Shown here one piece after another: positions 1 to 9,120 of a stretch of DNA of 64,000 nucleotides. Under the pieces are notes generated by a model that had not been told where the DNA came from, made no database searches, and saw only the letters and a program-made list of their open reading frames with translations. Position 1 is the stretch's first letter. Every line of letters begins with the position of its first letter. The translations under genes and the position numbers were made by a program. The stretch is from Xanthocytophaga agilis (GTDB lineage Bacteria; Bacteroidota; Bacteroidia; Cytophagales; 172606-1), in contig NZ_JASJOU010000008.1 in the NCBI RefSeq assembly GCF_030068605.1, positions 124,001-188,000 of the forward strand, written 5' to 3'.

Positions 1-50
1 ACTTTTTTAGTTATTCTATTAGTATTAAGATAATATATAAAAACAAAAAA

Positions 51-69
51 CCGAGGCAAGTTGCCTCGG
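51..69. terminator. Bidirectional terminator hairpin
   Basis: A GC-rich perfect inverted repeat (9-bp arms around a single base) is flanked by an A-run on the left and a T-run on the right, so it can terminate transcription from either side. It lies just after the 3' end of the TIG-domain lipoprotein gene, read leftwards. Confidence 0.75.
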
Positions 70-125
70 CTTTTGTAGTGGAGAAATATCAAAAGAGATA
101 TTCAAAAAGTATTTTAGATCAATTG

Positions 126-1787
126 TTATTTATAATCAGTGTTTTGAGGATCGAAGTTAGTCCAACCTGCAGTCCAATCCACAGTACCAAATGCACCTCT
201 GAAAGTTTCTTTTGTAAAGAAAGAATTATCACCCTTTCCGGTCCAAACTGCATTTTGCAGCAAAGGAGAACCACTGGCAGGTAGGAAGTTAGGCGTTCCT
301 AAAGTGAAGTTCGCGGCGTTTAGTGACAGTTCAGAAAGTGTTGTAGCTACCAGATTGTTGTTACCTGTCATATTGAATACTTTAGACGCCTGATCGTTAG
401 TTACTTTTCCTTTACCAAGGAGTGCATTTGTCACATTGGCTAATACAATACCACGTAATTGAAGATTTCCACTTACTGCATTTGCATATGTACTGGTTCC
501 AACAGTTTGAACAGTTGTATCAACATCATTATTATCTAGTCGTAAACCTTCTGGATATCCTACAAATACAGAGTTAAATATACTGATAGAAGTATTTCTT
601 CTTAGGTGCATAGCTGACTGGTAAGGTCCGCTTCCAGGGGCTGGAGTTGCAGCAGAAGAAGGCGTTCCACTAGTTCCGAAAACACTTATATTGGCGAATA
701 CAGGGCTAGTAAGAGGTAATCCATTATTTTGATCTGTTGCAGGTGTACCAGAATTTCCAAAATTATCAGATTCAAATCCATTAGAACCAGATTGGTCAGC
801 TATGTTTGGATCTCTCAAAGATACACCATATTGTACTTTTCCTGAGAAACCAAAGTCTGTATCAAAATCATCATCAAACCCTCTGTAAGCAACAAGATAT
901 TTCGCAGTTACTGTTCCTCCAAACCATTCGTATGAATCATCACCACTGTAAGAAACCTGAATGTGCTCTAATGTTGTTCCTGAGCCTACACTATATAAAG
1001 TCAAGCCATTGACTTCACTATTAGCAGAAGCTGTAAGGGCAATACCTGCAAATTCTATTCTGACATACTTTAATGAACCTGAGTTATCATCAGCAACATT
1101 AAAAGCACCATATGTACCACGTAGTCCACCTTCAAAAGTTTGGGTTGCCAAACGGTTGTGAGGAGCTTTCCCCATCAAAACCACCCCACCCCAATCACCA
1201 TAACTTCTACTACCTTTAGCTTGATTAGAAGTAAATACAATTGGATTTTGAGCAGTTCCTTCAGCCATAAGTTTGGCACCTTTTTCGATTACTAAGGCCC
1301 CTTTACTTTCTTTATCACCTTTGATAAGTGTACCTGGTTCAATTGTAAGTGTAACGCCATCTGTTACATACACGAATCCTTTCAAAAGGTATATACTATC
1401 AGAAGACCATGTACGAGATGATTTAATTTCTCCTGAAATTTCAACTATAGAACGATTTGATAGTGTGAAGTCTGAAGATGAAGATACAGTTTGGCCATTT
1501 ACTGTTACAGATATTTTACCTGTTGTTGCATTAGAAGGAACAATAGCAACAATTTGATTAGTACTTGCAGACTTAATGGCAGCCTCCACATTTCCAAATT
1601 TTACTATATTTTCTGAAGCAGTAGCACTGAATTTAGTACCAACTATAGTTATTTCTGTACCAGCTGTAGCAGTTTTAGGCGTAAAGTCAACAATAGATAA
1701 TACTTCGTTATCGTCATCATCATTTTTACAAGAAAATGCAATAAATGTTAAGGCAAACATAAATGCGAGAATTTTCAAATTTCTCAT
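126..1787 (-). CDS. TIG/IPT-domain lipoprotein with beta-helix-like C-terminal region
   Basis: A 553-residue exported protein. Residues 1-20 form a lipoprotein signal ending in FSC, with Cys20 followed by an acidic KNDDDD stretch typical of surface lipoproteins of Bacteroidota. Residues ~30-110 look like an IPT/TIG immunoglobulin-like domain (IVDFTPKTATAGTEITIVG). The rest is rich in short beta-strand repeats (VTLTIEPGTLIKG, GALVIEKGAKL), suggesting a right-handed beta-helix, and ends in a Trp-rich stretch. It follows the TonB-dependent receptor gene by 42 bases on the same strand, so the two are probably co-transcribed and work as a receptor and surface-lipoprotein pair, by analogy with SusC/SusD. 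The ligand is unknown. Confidence 0.85.
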   Translation of the reverse strand: MRNLKILAFMFALTFIAFSCKNDDDDNEVLSIVDFTPKTATAGTEITIVGTKFSATASENIVKFGNVEAAIKSASTNQIVAIVPSNATTGKISVTVNGQTVSSSSDFTLSNRSIVEISGEIKSSRTWSSDSIYLLKGFVYVTDGVTLTIEPGTLIKGDKESKGALVIEKGAKLMAEGTAQNPIVFTSNQAKGSRSYGDWGGVVLMGKAPHNRLATQTFEGGLRGTYGAFNVADDNSGSLKYVRIEFAGIALTASANSEVNGLTLYSVGSGTTLEHIQVSYSGDDSYEWFGGTVTAKYLVAYRGFDDDFDTDFGFSGKVQYGVSLRDPNIADQSGSNGFESDNFGNSGTPATDQNNGLPLTSPVFANISVFGTSGTPSSAATPAPGSGPYQSAMHLRRNTSISIFNSVFVGYPEGLRLDNNDVDTTVQTVGTSTYANAVSGNLQLRGIVLANVTNALLGKGKVTNDQASKVFNMTGNNNLVATTLSELSLNAANFTLGTPNFLPASGSPLLQNAVWTGKGDNSFFTKETFRGAFGTVDWTAGWTNFDPQNTDYK

Positions 1788-1829
1788 AGTTTCAGCGTTT
1801 TGGTGAAAAGTTTAATTTGTGGTTGATAT

Positions 1830-4697
1830 TTAAAAATTGTAAGTAACGCCTAGTGTGAGATAAGATCCCCGACGGAAGGTTCTTACGGGTTGCTTATCAG
1901 CAGCTGTAACCTTTGCATCTCTGTTATAATCTTGTTCAAGGCGAAATCTTTGATTAAGGATATCCTGAATACCCGCTTTTATCTCCCATTTCTGAGCAAA
2001 AGTCTTAATAAACGTGAGGTCAATAACGTTTCTTGGCATTTCATAGATGGTTCTGGTTAAGCTACTACCAACTGCATAAATTCTAGGACCATATACATTG
2101 TATAAAATATTCGCCTGTATTCCAGTAGCCTCATTGTTATAATACAATCCTGCATTTATAAGATAAGGAGACTGATTCATCATAGGACGTTTGGTATCTG
2201 TAATACCTCTTACATCATATGGTTCTGTTGTAATAGCGGAAGGAAGTTGTACATAGTCTCCCAAATCGATGCGACTAATAATGTAAGAAGCGTTTGCGAC
2301 TACTGTGAGTTTTTGTAAGAAGCTATTAGATGATAATTCACTAAAGGATTTTCTCACTTCTGCCTCTAAGCCATAGCTATAAGCTGATTTTGCATTAATA
2401 AATGTGTAATCCAGGATAAGAGGAGTATTAGGTTCAGGTAAAAATGTTTCGATCGGATTTTTAAAGTGTTTATAGAATGCTCCAAATGATACCAGTTCAC
2501 TAGGAGTTGGATAATATTCCCAACGAGCATCAACGTTTTGGATACGGACTGTTTTCAGAGATTCATTTCCTTGAACGTTGGCATTATTATTAAAGTCGTA
2601 ATATTGAAAAGGTGCTAACTCTCTAAGCTCTGGTCTGTTTATAGACGAGAAGTAAGCTAACCTTACCAATTGCTTATCATTCAAATCATAAGTTAGGTTT
2701 ACAGACGGTAAGGCTACTACTACATTCTTATCTACTTCCAAATCTGTAGTACTTCCGGTAGTTGGACTAGGCTTACTCTTCATGTATTGATTATTAGCCT
2801 CTACACGTACTCCTGCAGTAAGATTAAACTTCGTTGTAACAGGAAGTGTCGTCCCCACATATCCAGCAATTAAATCATTGGATGCTGTGTATTTGTCATT
2901 AGGCTGAGTGCCCTCAACAATTGTGAAATATGCATTGGAAGCTCCTGTAACGTTTGCAGGGTTGAAAATAGTACCAATATCCTGTTTGCGGACAGCTTGA
3001 TCTCCTCCTGTATATCCGAACCATCGAGAAGAAAAATCTCTCATCTTTTTCTCTGCATATAAACCAAATCGCAATTTTGGACTATCTGAACCTTCTTCTA
3101 CTTTAGAACCAAGGGTATATTCATTATTTATGTTTATTGAATAAACTGATTCTGTGAGTTTAGAATTAAATCTTGCAGAATTAACCAAAAGACCATCTGT
3201 CTGAGCAGAAAATTCTTGTGGAGTTTCTCCTGGTTCTGGAATATTGCGAGTATATTTTAATCGTCTCCAGTCTGGTTCAGTACGTCTTGTATAAGAATAA
3301 CCTAATTGCCAGTTAAGCATCCAGCGCGGTGTAAAATTATGCTTACCAATCAACTGACCAGAATAGATACTTCTACTTTCAAATCTTTCGGAATAACTTT
3401 TTATTTCTCTGTTGTCATCAACATCTTGCCCATTTCTGACAACAGTCTCAGAAAATCCCAACTGATTAAATAAGTTTTTAAATTCTAAGGTAAATTTTGG
3501 ATTGAATCTAAAAGACCAGTTATGTAATAGACCTAACCTGGAGTTGTAAACGAACTGATCATCTGTATAATTTACAGATCTACTCCCTGCAGTTGTTCCG
3601 TTTCTGTAAATCCCAAACTGATTTTCAGAATACTGATTTGTTGAAGTATAATTAATGCTTGTTAAATTACCTATTTGAACAGAACCTGCGTCGAATCTAC
3701 GGCCAAAGTTTAAACTTCCTCTAATATCAAGAGGAACATTTTTAGACTGAACATCCCATGTGTTAGGTAACTTATTTGCATACAGTGCTCTAGCTTCTGG
3801 ACTTAAACTGTTGAATAAAGTTGGATTGGATGGAATACTGCTTGGGACTTGTCTGTCTTTACCCTCAAAGCCTAAGAAATCCCATTTTCCATAATTTGTT
3901 CTTTCTACCTGTTGAAATGTCGTATTAGCTCTGTATCCCAAGGACAGCCCAACATTGGTAAAGTTTTCTTCTGGAGCTCTTTTGGTGTAAATCTTAATTA
4001 TTCCTCCAGCGAATTCACCAGGTAGTTCTGCTGCACCAGATTTATATATTAGAATCCTATCAATGATATTACTTGGAATCATGTCAAATGAGAAGGCTCT
4101 ACTATCTATCTCAGTACTAGGTGCTATAATATCATTAATCATTACTGTATTATAGCGTTGGCTTAAGCCACGAATTAATATAAAACGATTATCGACAATC
4201 GATACTCCAGGAATACGTCTGGCAACCTGTGCAGCATCTCTATCCTGGGATTTGGTAATCTGTTGGGCAGATACACCCACGGCTACCTGTTGAATACTTT
4301 TAATTTCTGAGATAACCGCAACCTCTGTGTTGGTTGCTTTGGAAGCTGTTACGACTACTTCCTGTAATGTCTGTCCTGCATCTTCATCCAGAGCTGTATT
4401 CAAAATGATTTGTTTTCCTGCTTCTATAGAAACTTCGATTTTCTTAGTTAGATAGGAGATGTAGGTAATAGTGAGGACTTGTTTCCCAACTGGGGCTTTG
4501 GAGATAAGGAAATTTCCTTCTGAGTCGGTTACCGAACCATTGGTAGTGCCTTGGATAGCTACAGCAGCACCAATCAGTGGTTCGTTTGTTTCAGAGTCTT
4601 TTACAGTTCCTTTTATACTGCCTGTTTGGGCGACGAGGACGGTGATAGAAAATAACGAGGCTACTAGCGAGGCTAATAGAGAGTTGAGATGTAACAT
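1830..4697 (-). CDS. TonB-dependent outer-membrane receptor
   Basis: A 955-residue outer-membrane receptor. A signal peptide (about residues 1-23, ending LVAQ) precedes a carboxypeptidase-regulatory-like domain (~25-110, GSIKGTVKDSETNEPLIGA), then a plug domain (~130-245, with ARRIPGVSIVDNRFILIRGL) and a long beta-barrel ending in the aromatic C-terminus GVTYNF. It takes up a substrate across the outer membrane with energy from TonB-ExbBD. It is the first gene of a two-gene operon with the downstream TIG lipoprotein. No anti-sigma or sigma gene is adjacent, so the regulation and substrate cannot be read from context. Confidence 0.93.
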   Translation of the reverse strand: MLHLNSLLASLVASLFSITVLVAQTGSIKGTVKDSETNEPLIGAAVAIQGTTNGSVTDSEGNFLISKAPVGKQVLTITYISYLTKKIEVSIEAGKQIILNTALDEDAGQTLQEVVVTASKATNTEVAVISEIKSIQQVAVGVSAQQITKSQDRDAAQVARRIPGVSIVDNRFILIRGLSQRYNTVMINDIIAPSTEIDSRAFSFDMIPSNIIDRILIYKSGAAELPGEFAGGIIKIYTKRAPEENFTNVGLSLGYRANTTFQQVERTNYGKWDFLGFEGKDRQVPSSIPSNPTLFNSLSPEARALYANKLPNTWDVQSKNVPLDIRGSLNFGRRFDAGSVQIGNLTSINYTSTNQYSENQFGIYRNGTTAGSRSVNYTDDQFVYNSRLGLLHNWSFRFNPKFTLEFKNLFNQLGFSETVVRNGQDVDDNREIKSYSERFESRSIYSGQLIGKHNFTPRWMLNWQLGYSYTRRTEPDWRRLKYTRNIPEPGETPQEFSAQTDGLLVNSARFNSKLTESVYSININNEYTLGSKVEEGSDSPKLRFGLYAEKKMRDFSSRWFGYTGGDQAVRKQDIGTIFNPANVTGASNAYFTIVEGTQPNDKYTASNDLIAGYVGTTLPVTTKFNLTAGVRVEANNQYMKSKPSPTTGSTTDLEVDKNVVVALPSVNLTYDLNDKQLVRLAYFSSINRPELRELAPFQYYDFNNNANVQGNESLKTVRIQNVDARWEYYPTPSELVSFGAFYKHFKNPIETFLPEPNTPLILDYTFINAKSAYSYGLEAEVRKSFSELSSNSFLQKLTVVANASYIISRIDLGDYVQLPSAITTEPYDVRGITDTKRPMMNQSPYLINAGLYYNNEATGIQANILYNVYGPRIYAVGSSLTRTIYEMPRNVIDLTFIKTFAQKWEIKAGIQDILNQRFRLEQDYNRDAKVTAADKQPVRTFRRGSYLTLGVTYNF

Positions 4698-4744
4698 TGG
4701 CTAAAGTTTTTTAATGATATTTCTCTGGTAGATTTTTGATGCAG

Positions 4745-4752
4745 CAAAGGTA
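4745..4752 (-). promoter_or_regulatory. Candidate -7 element (TAnnTTTG) of the receptor operon
   Basis: On the minus strand these bases read TACCTTTG, which fits the Bacteroidota -7 consensus TAnnTTTG, about 50 bases before the receptor start codon. No clear TTG is found at the expected -33 distance, so this is tentative. Confidence 0.4.
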
Positions 4753-5216
4753 GATCTACAGAATTAGCCCATGTTTATTGAGAAGTTAAATAAACGTTAT
4801 TAGAGGAGCGCCAAATGTTACCGATTTGTTACCAAATCGCCAATTCGAAACATTTTGACATAATATGTATACATAAATACTATGTAAGGTTTTGAATTTA
4901 AACAGATTACCTATTTAAAATAGTGATGACAAGTTATTTTCATCTATGCAAAAGAGAAGTATAACTACTTACCAGAAATTATAAGTATTCCATACATATC
5001 TGTCCCTTAGTTAGTTATAACAGACTACTTACTTTTTGTGAGTGTCTATATAATTAAAGGCTCAATGAGTTTATGCAGGGGTGAGACGAGGTGATGGGTT
5101 AAAATAAGTAAAGGTATAGTACAGAAGTCTTATCTTGTCTCCTATCTTTTGTAGAACAAGACTCTGTAATAAAAAAGAAAACGCATTACTGTCCTCCTTA
5201 TCTCTCTCCCCTCCCT
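4753..5216. other. Gene-free stretch upstream of the receptor operon
   Basis: About 460 AT-rich bases with no convincing coding sequence. An imperfect repeat of the word GTTACC occurs at about 4816-4835. Nothing else is recognised until the palindromic repeat that follows. Confidence 0.5.
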
Positions 5217-5346
5217 GTCCTTCTGAAAGAATCTTGTGACAAATTGAGCCATCTTTGGCTTATGAGAGAATGTATTCCAGTAGGGGAAGGCTACCATTCT
5301 TGTCACACCTGTCCCGACAATAGCGGGAAAATCCTTACAGAAGGAC
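5217..5346. repeat. Dispersed palindromic repeat, copy 1
   Basis: The element is bounded by inverted arms: GTCCTTCTGAAAG at 5217-5229 and its near complement, ending CAGAAGGAC, at 5334-5346. The first 26 bases are identical to those of a second copy at 40157-40266, while the middle differs. An 81-codon open frame runs across it on the minus strand but has no sign of being a gene. Confidence 0.65.
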
Positions 5347-5405
5347 AGAGAGGTAAGCTCCTTTTCAGGTGCACTAAAAAATCGCATCTAAAACGATCAC
5401 TGCAC

Positions 5406-5855
5406 TTAGTTTAATACAATATTGACTTTTTCTATCAATGCTGGTTCATTGACTTTTACATATCCTAGTATATTAGCAACAGCTTGCCTTTCCGGATTTG
5501 CTTCATTGATATTGTTTAAGACTTCTCTTAGTATAAATAATGATGGGGGATGATTCATTATCCTTATAAACAGAGTAGATGCCCATCCAGGAGCTTTTTC
5601 AAATAATTTTGGTGATACTTTTATAAGTTCTTTAATATAGGATTCATCATCAAAGCTTTCCAGTAAGTGAATTATCCCAAACATTAACTCACTAAATTCT
5701 GAATGATCATCAAAATGATCTACAAGTAAGGCAATACAACGAATATCATGTAAATAAGCTATCTCTTCTAGTATTGTATCAAAATCACGGACATAAGATT
5801 TACTGTCTTTATGCAATAGTAGTAACTTACTAGTCAATTTCAATAAATGATCCAT
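5406..5855 (-). CDS. Alpha-helical HEAT-like protein, possible Imm30-type immunity protein
   Basis: 149 residues, nearly all predicted alpha-helix, with HEAT-like repeats of acidic and leucine-rich helices (for example IIHLLESFDDESYIKELI) and a segment WASTLFIRIMNHPP. The layout of about 150 residues with a conserved Trp and a LxxRIxN-like stretch resembles the Imm30 family of predicted polymorphic-toxin immunity proteins, but that match is from memory. It is a cytosolic protein without a signal sequence. The setting next to a colicin-type immunity protein and several SUKH proteins supports an immunity role. It is transcribed leftwards, away from the next gene. Confidence 0.6.
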   Translation of the reverse strand: MDHLLKLTSKLLLLHKDSKSYVRDFDTILEEIAYLHDIRCIALLVDHFDDHSEFSELMFGIIHLLESFDDESYIKELIKVSPKLFEKAPGWASTLFIRIMNHPPSLFILREVLNNINEANPERQAVANILGYVKVNEPALIEKVNIVLN

Positions 5856-6037
5856 ACTCTTGATCTAGTTCTAAAAATTAAATCTCCTAAATATGTATTT
5901 TAAATAAAAATGTAAAGCTAACATAACTTTTCAGCACCTTATCTCTCTCTTTTAGCTGATGTAGAACAGCCCAGTTTTGGGGAGTATAACAATATTTTAA
6001 GTTTTACCTTCAGCTATACACTATACTCAGTACTACA

Positions 6038-6244
6038 ATGGAAAAGGAACAATTGATAGAATTGATTCGGAAAATCAGATTTGCAGAAGCATCTAGTGAG
6101 CAAGAGGCAGATGAACAAATCATGCGATTACGTGAAAATGTGCCAGATCCTGATATTTTAAAATATTTTAAAAAGCTATATGAGCACTTTTCTCCAGAGG
6201 AAATACTATCACTTATGTTATCTTACAAACCTTTTATTCTGTAA
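6038..6244 (+). CDS. Bacteriocin (colicin/pyocin-type) immunity protein
   Basis: 68 residues that fit the Colicin_Pyocin immunity family. An N-terminal helix (MEKEQLIELIRKIRFA) is followed by the family's SSExE region (EASSEQEADEQI), a V-PDPDI turn, and a C-terminal helix ending in SYKPFIL. Characterised members bind and block nuclease bacteriocins such as colicin E9 or pyocin S-type DNases. It is slightly shorter than the ~85-residue colicin immunity proteins, as is common in Bacteroidota. No cognate nuclease is visible nearby, so it may be an orphan immunity gene guarding against neighbours' toxins. Confidence 0.75.
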   Translation: MEKEQLIELIRKIRFAEASSEQEADEQIMRLRENVPDPDILKYFKKLYEHFSPEEILSLMLSYKPFIL

Positions 6245-6400
6245 AACCTTCACAAAAGACTAGCATAGATGAAAATGAATGAAATATCTTACTAGTTGGG
6301 ATTTGCTTTTTTGCATGTATGTATAACTACTGATTGTGTAATAGAAAAATATCTTTGGCAGGAGTCAGCAGACAGACCATTCAATTTCTTTGACAAAAAA

Positions 6401-6961
6401 ATGAACAAATTAGAAACACTGGCGGATATATGGAAGAATCGATTAGTTAGACATAGCGTAGATTATATTAGCCTTAATAACATTAGTATATCCGACTCCG
6501 CCAAGGCCTTCTTATCAAAAATAGGTTTACCTATTTTAGCTTTCGATTATGTACCCAAATTCTTACCCGCCACTTCTTTTCACTCATTGGTAGTTGATAA
6601 AGAACAATTCTATATTCTGGATGACTGTAACGCTGAATTTCCAGGATTATCTTTTGTAACAATTAAATATAATTCTGAATATCTTTATCTTCTTACCCGA
6701 GAAAGAGATCTTTCAGTCACAAAAATGTTTCTGAATAGTAGTATTGACAAGTTCGTTATCTTTCTAACAGAATATTCTTTGTTTCAGAAAAAATATACAG
6801 ATATCCCCTATCATAAAATCAGTCAAGAGGAAATACAGAAAGACTATAATACACTCAAGGAAGTGTTATGCTATGAAGATCCACTTGCTTTTTCTATTGG
6901 CTCTTATTGGTATTCAAAGATTAATTCACTAGATGTTGACTTTGGAGATTATTTGCTCTAA
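6401..6961 (+). CDS. SUKH-4-like immunity protein
   Basis: 186 residues from the ATG at 6401. The frame stays open upstream to a TTG at 6296, but those codons do not fit the family. The pattern is that of SUKH-4 proteins: FLSKIGLP at about residue 36, then FDY--FLP, a YILDD turn and a Phe-rich helix before the C-terminus (IDKFVIFLTEYS). SUKH proteins neutralise toxins of polymorphic and contact-dependent systems. It shares the xxxGLPxLxFDYxxxFLP core with the protein at 11226-11837, so the two are paralogues that probably arose by local duplication. No toxin gene is adjacent. Confidence 0.7.
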   Translation: MNKLETLADIWKNRLVRHSVDYISLNNISISDSAKAFLSKIGLPILAFDYVPKFLPATSFHSLVVDKEQFYILDDCNAEFPGLSFVTIKYNSEYLYLLTRERDLSVTKMFLNSSIDKFVIFLTEYSLFQKKYTDIPYHKISQEEIQKDYNTLKEVLCYEDPLAFSIGSYWYSKINSLDVDFGDYLL

Positions 6962-7009
6962 GACACTTTTCAGGACAAATATTCAATCCTTTAACCCATT
7001 TTTGATCAA

Positions 7010-7306
7010 ATGTTTCATACAGGAATGTTGGAGGTTATGATAAGAGAGACACACAAGAACGTATTAAAGGCCTACACGAAAACTACACGAACTATGAAAC
7101 CAAAAGATGATGAAAAATCAAGAAGAGAGATACCAGAAACTATTCATAGTCCTGAAGAAATTGTCAAGCTGTTATTAAATAACGTCAAGAAAGAACTGGG
7201 TATTCAGGAAGATATAACCTTAAAGGATTTGAATGAAATATTAAAGGAAAAAAGATCACAAGGTAATTACGAATTCTTTTCCAGAATTGTTAAAGGTATC
7301 TGGTAG
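7010..7306 (+). CDS. Hypothetical protein
   Basis: 98 residues, charged and mostly helical, not recognised. The middle (HSPEEIVKLLLNNVKKELGI) and end (NYEFFSRIVKGIW) look like real amphipathic helices. Internal Met codons give possible shorter forms, including one at about residue 29 (MKPKDDEK). It lies 48 bases after the SUKH-4-like gene on the same strand, so it could be a small partner or another immunity protein of the same locus; that is inference. Confidence 0.45.
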   Translation: MFHTGMLEVMIRETHKNVLKAYTKTTRTMKPKDDEKSRREIPETIHSPEEIVKLLLNNVKKELGIQEDITLKDLNEILKEKRSQGNYEFFSRIVKGIW

Positions 7307-7335
7307 TAGCAGTCCTCAACCTGTCGAAGCCAGAT

Positions 7336-7620
7336 ATGTCCTCTATCTTTTCAGAAATGAAGATTAAAAAAAGAGTTCGAATGTCTATTCGGATCTACAT
7401 TGAAAGCAACATTTTTTCACTAAGTTGGTGTTATCATCAGCTTGAATGGTGGGACGCATATCATTGGAGAACAATACTAACACCAGGAAGATACCTGACT
7501 AGTAAAGTGGATTTCTTGTTGCCAGCTTTACAGATAATCCATGTGCAAAAATCTATCATTGAGAAATATAGCAAGCCAGAAAATCTTCGTTGTGACTTCG
7601 TAGCCCCTGTTTACTTGTAG
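7336..7620 (+). CDS. Doubtful small open reading frame
   Basis: 94 codons with no recognisable domain, rich in Trp, Tyr and His (WCYHQLEWWDAYHW). It lies between two likely genes on the same strand, with 29 and 37 bases of spacing, which is the main argument for it. The composition is unlike its neighbours, so it may be a degraded fragment or non-coding. Confidence 0.25.
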   Translation: MSSIFSEMKIKKRVRMSIRIYIESNIFSLSWCYHQLEWWDAYHWRTILTPGRYLTSKVDFLLPALQIIHVQKSIIEKYSKPENLRCDFVAPVYL

Positions 7621-7657
7621 GTGAGTACCTCTTAGAAATAACATACATGATCCAACA

Positions 7658-9052
7658 ATGAGAATTTTAGTAACTACAACATTTCTGTTGTTCAATTTTT
7701 GCGTGCTAGCTCAAGAGAAAGCAGCTATCATTTGTGGACAATTTGATAATCTGTCAACAAAAATAATTTCACTAGATGTATCCAATCTGCTTGATGACCA
7801 TTCGACTAATTATTTAGCCTTTGTAGATACAAGCAAGAAAACATTTAGAATCGATTTTCCGATAACGGAAACACATGAAGTCATTTTAAAAGCAGATAGA
7901 AAATTAAACCTGATTATTTCTCCTGGCGATAGCTTGTTTATAAAATTCGGCAAAAATGAACGTATTGAGTTCACTGGGTCAAATTCGAAAGTTAACCAAG
8001 AGATATTTACCTATTTCTTGCAGAACAATAAAGAAAATTTCAACCCAAATTGTGAAGGAAAAACACTAGAAGAGTATAAAAAAGAGTTAATTATCTGGAC
8101 TCAACGCGAATTAAAGGACTTTCAAAAATTTAACGAAATGAACAATTATTCAAAAATTTTTGAGACCTGGACGAAAGAGAATATTCTTTACAAAAATGCA
8201 AATTATTTAATCGACTATGCTGCCTACAGACAGATGAACAATCTGCCATTGGAAAAAGACTTGATGGACAACCCACTTTTTCCAGTTGATAATGACCAGG
8301 CATTATTATCCTTATTTTATCGGGCACACCTGAATCAATATTTGATATTCAAATACAGATTCCACGATTTAATTCCTACAGAGAAAAAAAACTATGCAGG
8401 TTTCAAAAATCTTCAAAACAGGCTGGATAGCTTACTTACTAGTGAGAAAGCTACCAAATCAAGAGATGTGCTTGTAATTGATTTATTCAATATTCTTTTG
8501 AAAACAGATGTAAAGAATGCACTGGATTTTATAAACAGGAATGTTACTAAAATTCAGGATAAGAAATTGAGGGAATTATTTGTCAAACGGGTGGAAACAT
8601 TCAAAACGCAAAGTCAGGCGGTTACATTTTTAGGAGAACAAACCTCAAGTTCTAACATAATAGGAAATGTATTGAAAGATATGACTGAACGTTTTCGGGG
8701 AAAAGTAATATATGTTGATTTTTGGGCGACATGGTGCGGTCCTTGCAAAAGAGAATTTCCGTATTCAATTTCATTAGATGAATCCTTTGATGATAAAGAG
8801 GTTGCTTTTGTTTATATATGTATGGATTCAGAAATAGAAAAATGGAAAACGGCTGTTAAAAATTTGAAGTTAAACCAAAATCAATACTTTTTAAATGAAA
8901 CAGAATCAAAAGTATTCAGACAAAAGTTTCAGATACAAGGATTTCCAACCTATTATTTGATAAATAAAACCGGAGAATTAATTGATAAAGACGCACCCAG
9001 GCCATCAAGTGGAAATATCAAAGAACGGATACAAAAAGTAATTGAAGATTAA
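7658..9052 (+). CDS. TlpA-family thioredoxin-like protein, exported
   Basis: 464 residues. A signal peptide (residues 1-18, ending CVLAQ) sends it across the inner membrane. The C-terminal ~140 residues are a TlpA/ResA-type thioredoxin fold with the active-site WCGPC at residues 359-363 and the cis-Pro region GFPTYYLI. The N-terminal ~330 residues are helical with a beta start (DUF4369-like arrangement), as in many Bacteroidota TlpA proteins. It should act as a periplasmic thiol-disulfide oxidoreductase. It is an odd neighbour for immunity genes and is closed by a strong hairpin. Confidence 0.85.
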   Translation: MRILVTTTFLLFNFCVLAQEKAAIICGQFDNLSTKIISLDVSNLLDDHSTNYLAFVDTSKKTFRIDFPITETHEVILKADRKLNLIISPGDSLFIKFGKNERIEFTGSNSKVNQEIFTYFLQNNKENFNPNCEGKTLEEYKKELIIWTQRELKDFQKFNEMNNYSKIFETWTKENILYKNANYLIDYAAYRQMNNLPLEKDLMDNPLFPVDNDQALLSLFYRAHLNQYLIFKYRFHDLIPTEKKNYAGFKNLQNRLDSLLTSEKATKSRDVLVIDLFNILLKTDVKNALDFINRNVTKIQDKKLRELFVKRVETFKTQSQAVTFLGEQTSSSNIIGNVLKDMTERFRGKVIYVDFWATWCGPCKREFPYSISLDESFDDKEVAFVYICMDSEIEKWKTAVKNLKLNQNQYFLNETESKVFRQKFQIQGFPTYYLINKTGELIDKDAPRPSSGNIKERIQKVIED

Positions 9053-9087
9053 CACAGACGCTGAAAAATTGTAAACATCATTCTGTC

Positions 9088-9113
9088 GGCTCCCTGTTTT
9101 CAAACAGGGAGCC
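9088..9113. terminator. Terminator hairpin between convergent genes
   Basis: A perfect 12-bp inverted repeat with a two-base loop lies between the 3' ends of the TlpA-like gene and the leftward gene at 9121-9750. It probably serves both. Confidence 0.7.
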
Positions 9114-9120
9114 CACCTAT

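Noticed and set aside
5142-5387. 81-codon minus-strand frame
   Set aside because: It runs straight across the dispersed palindromic repeat and its composition follows that repeat.
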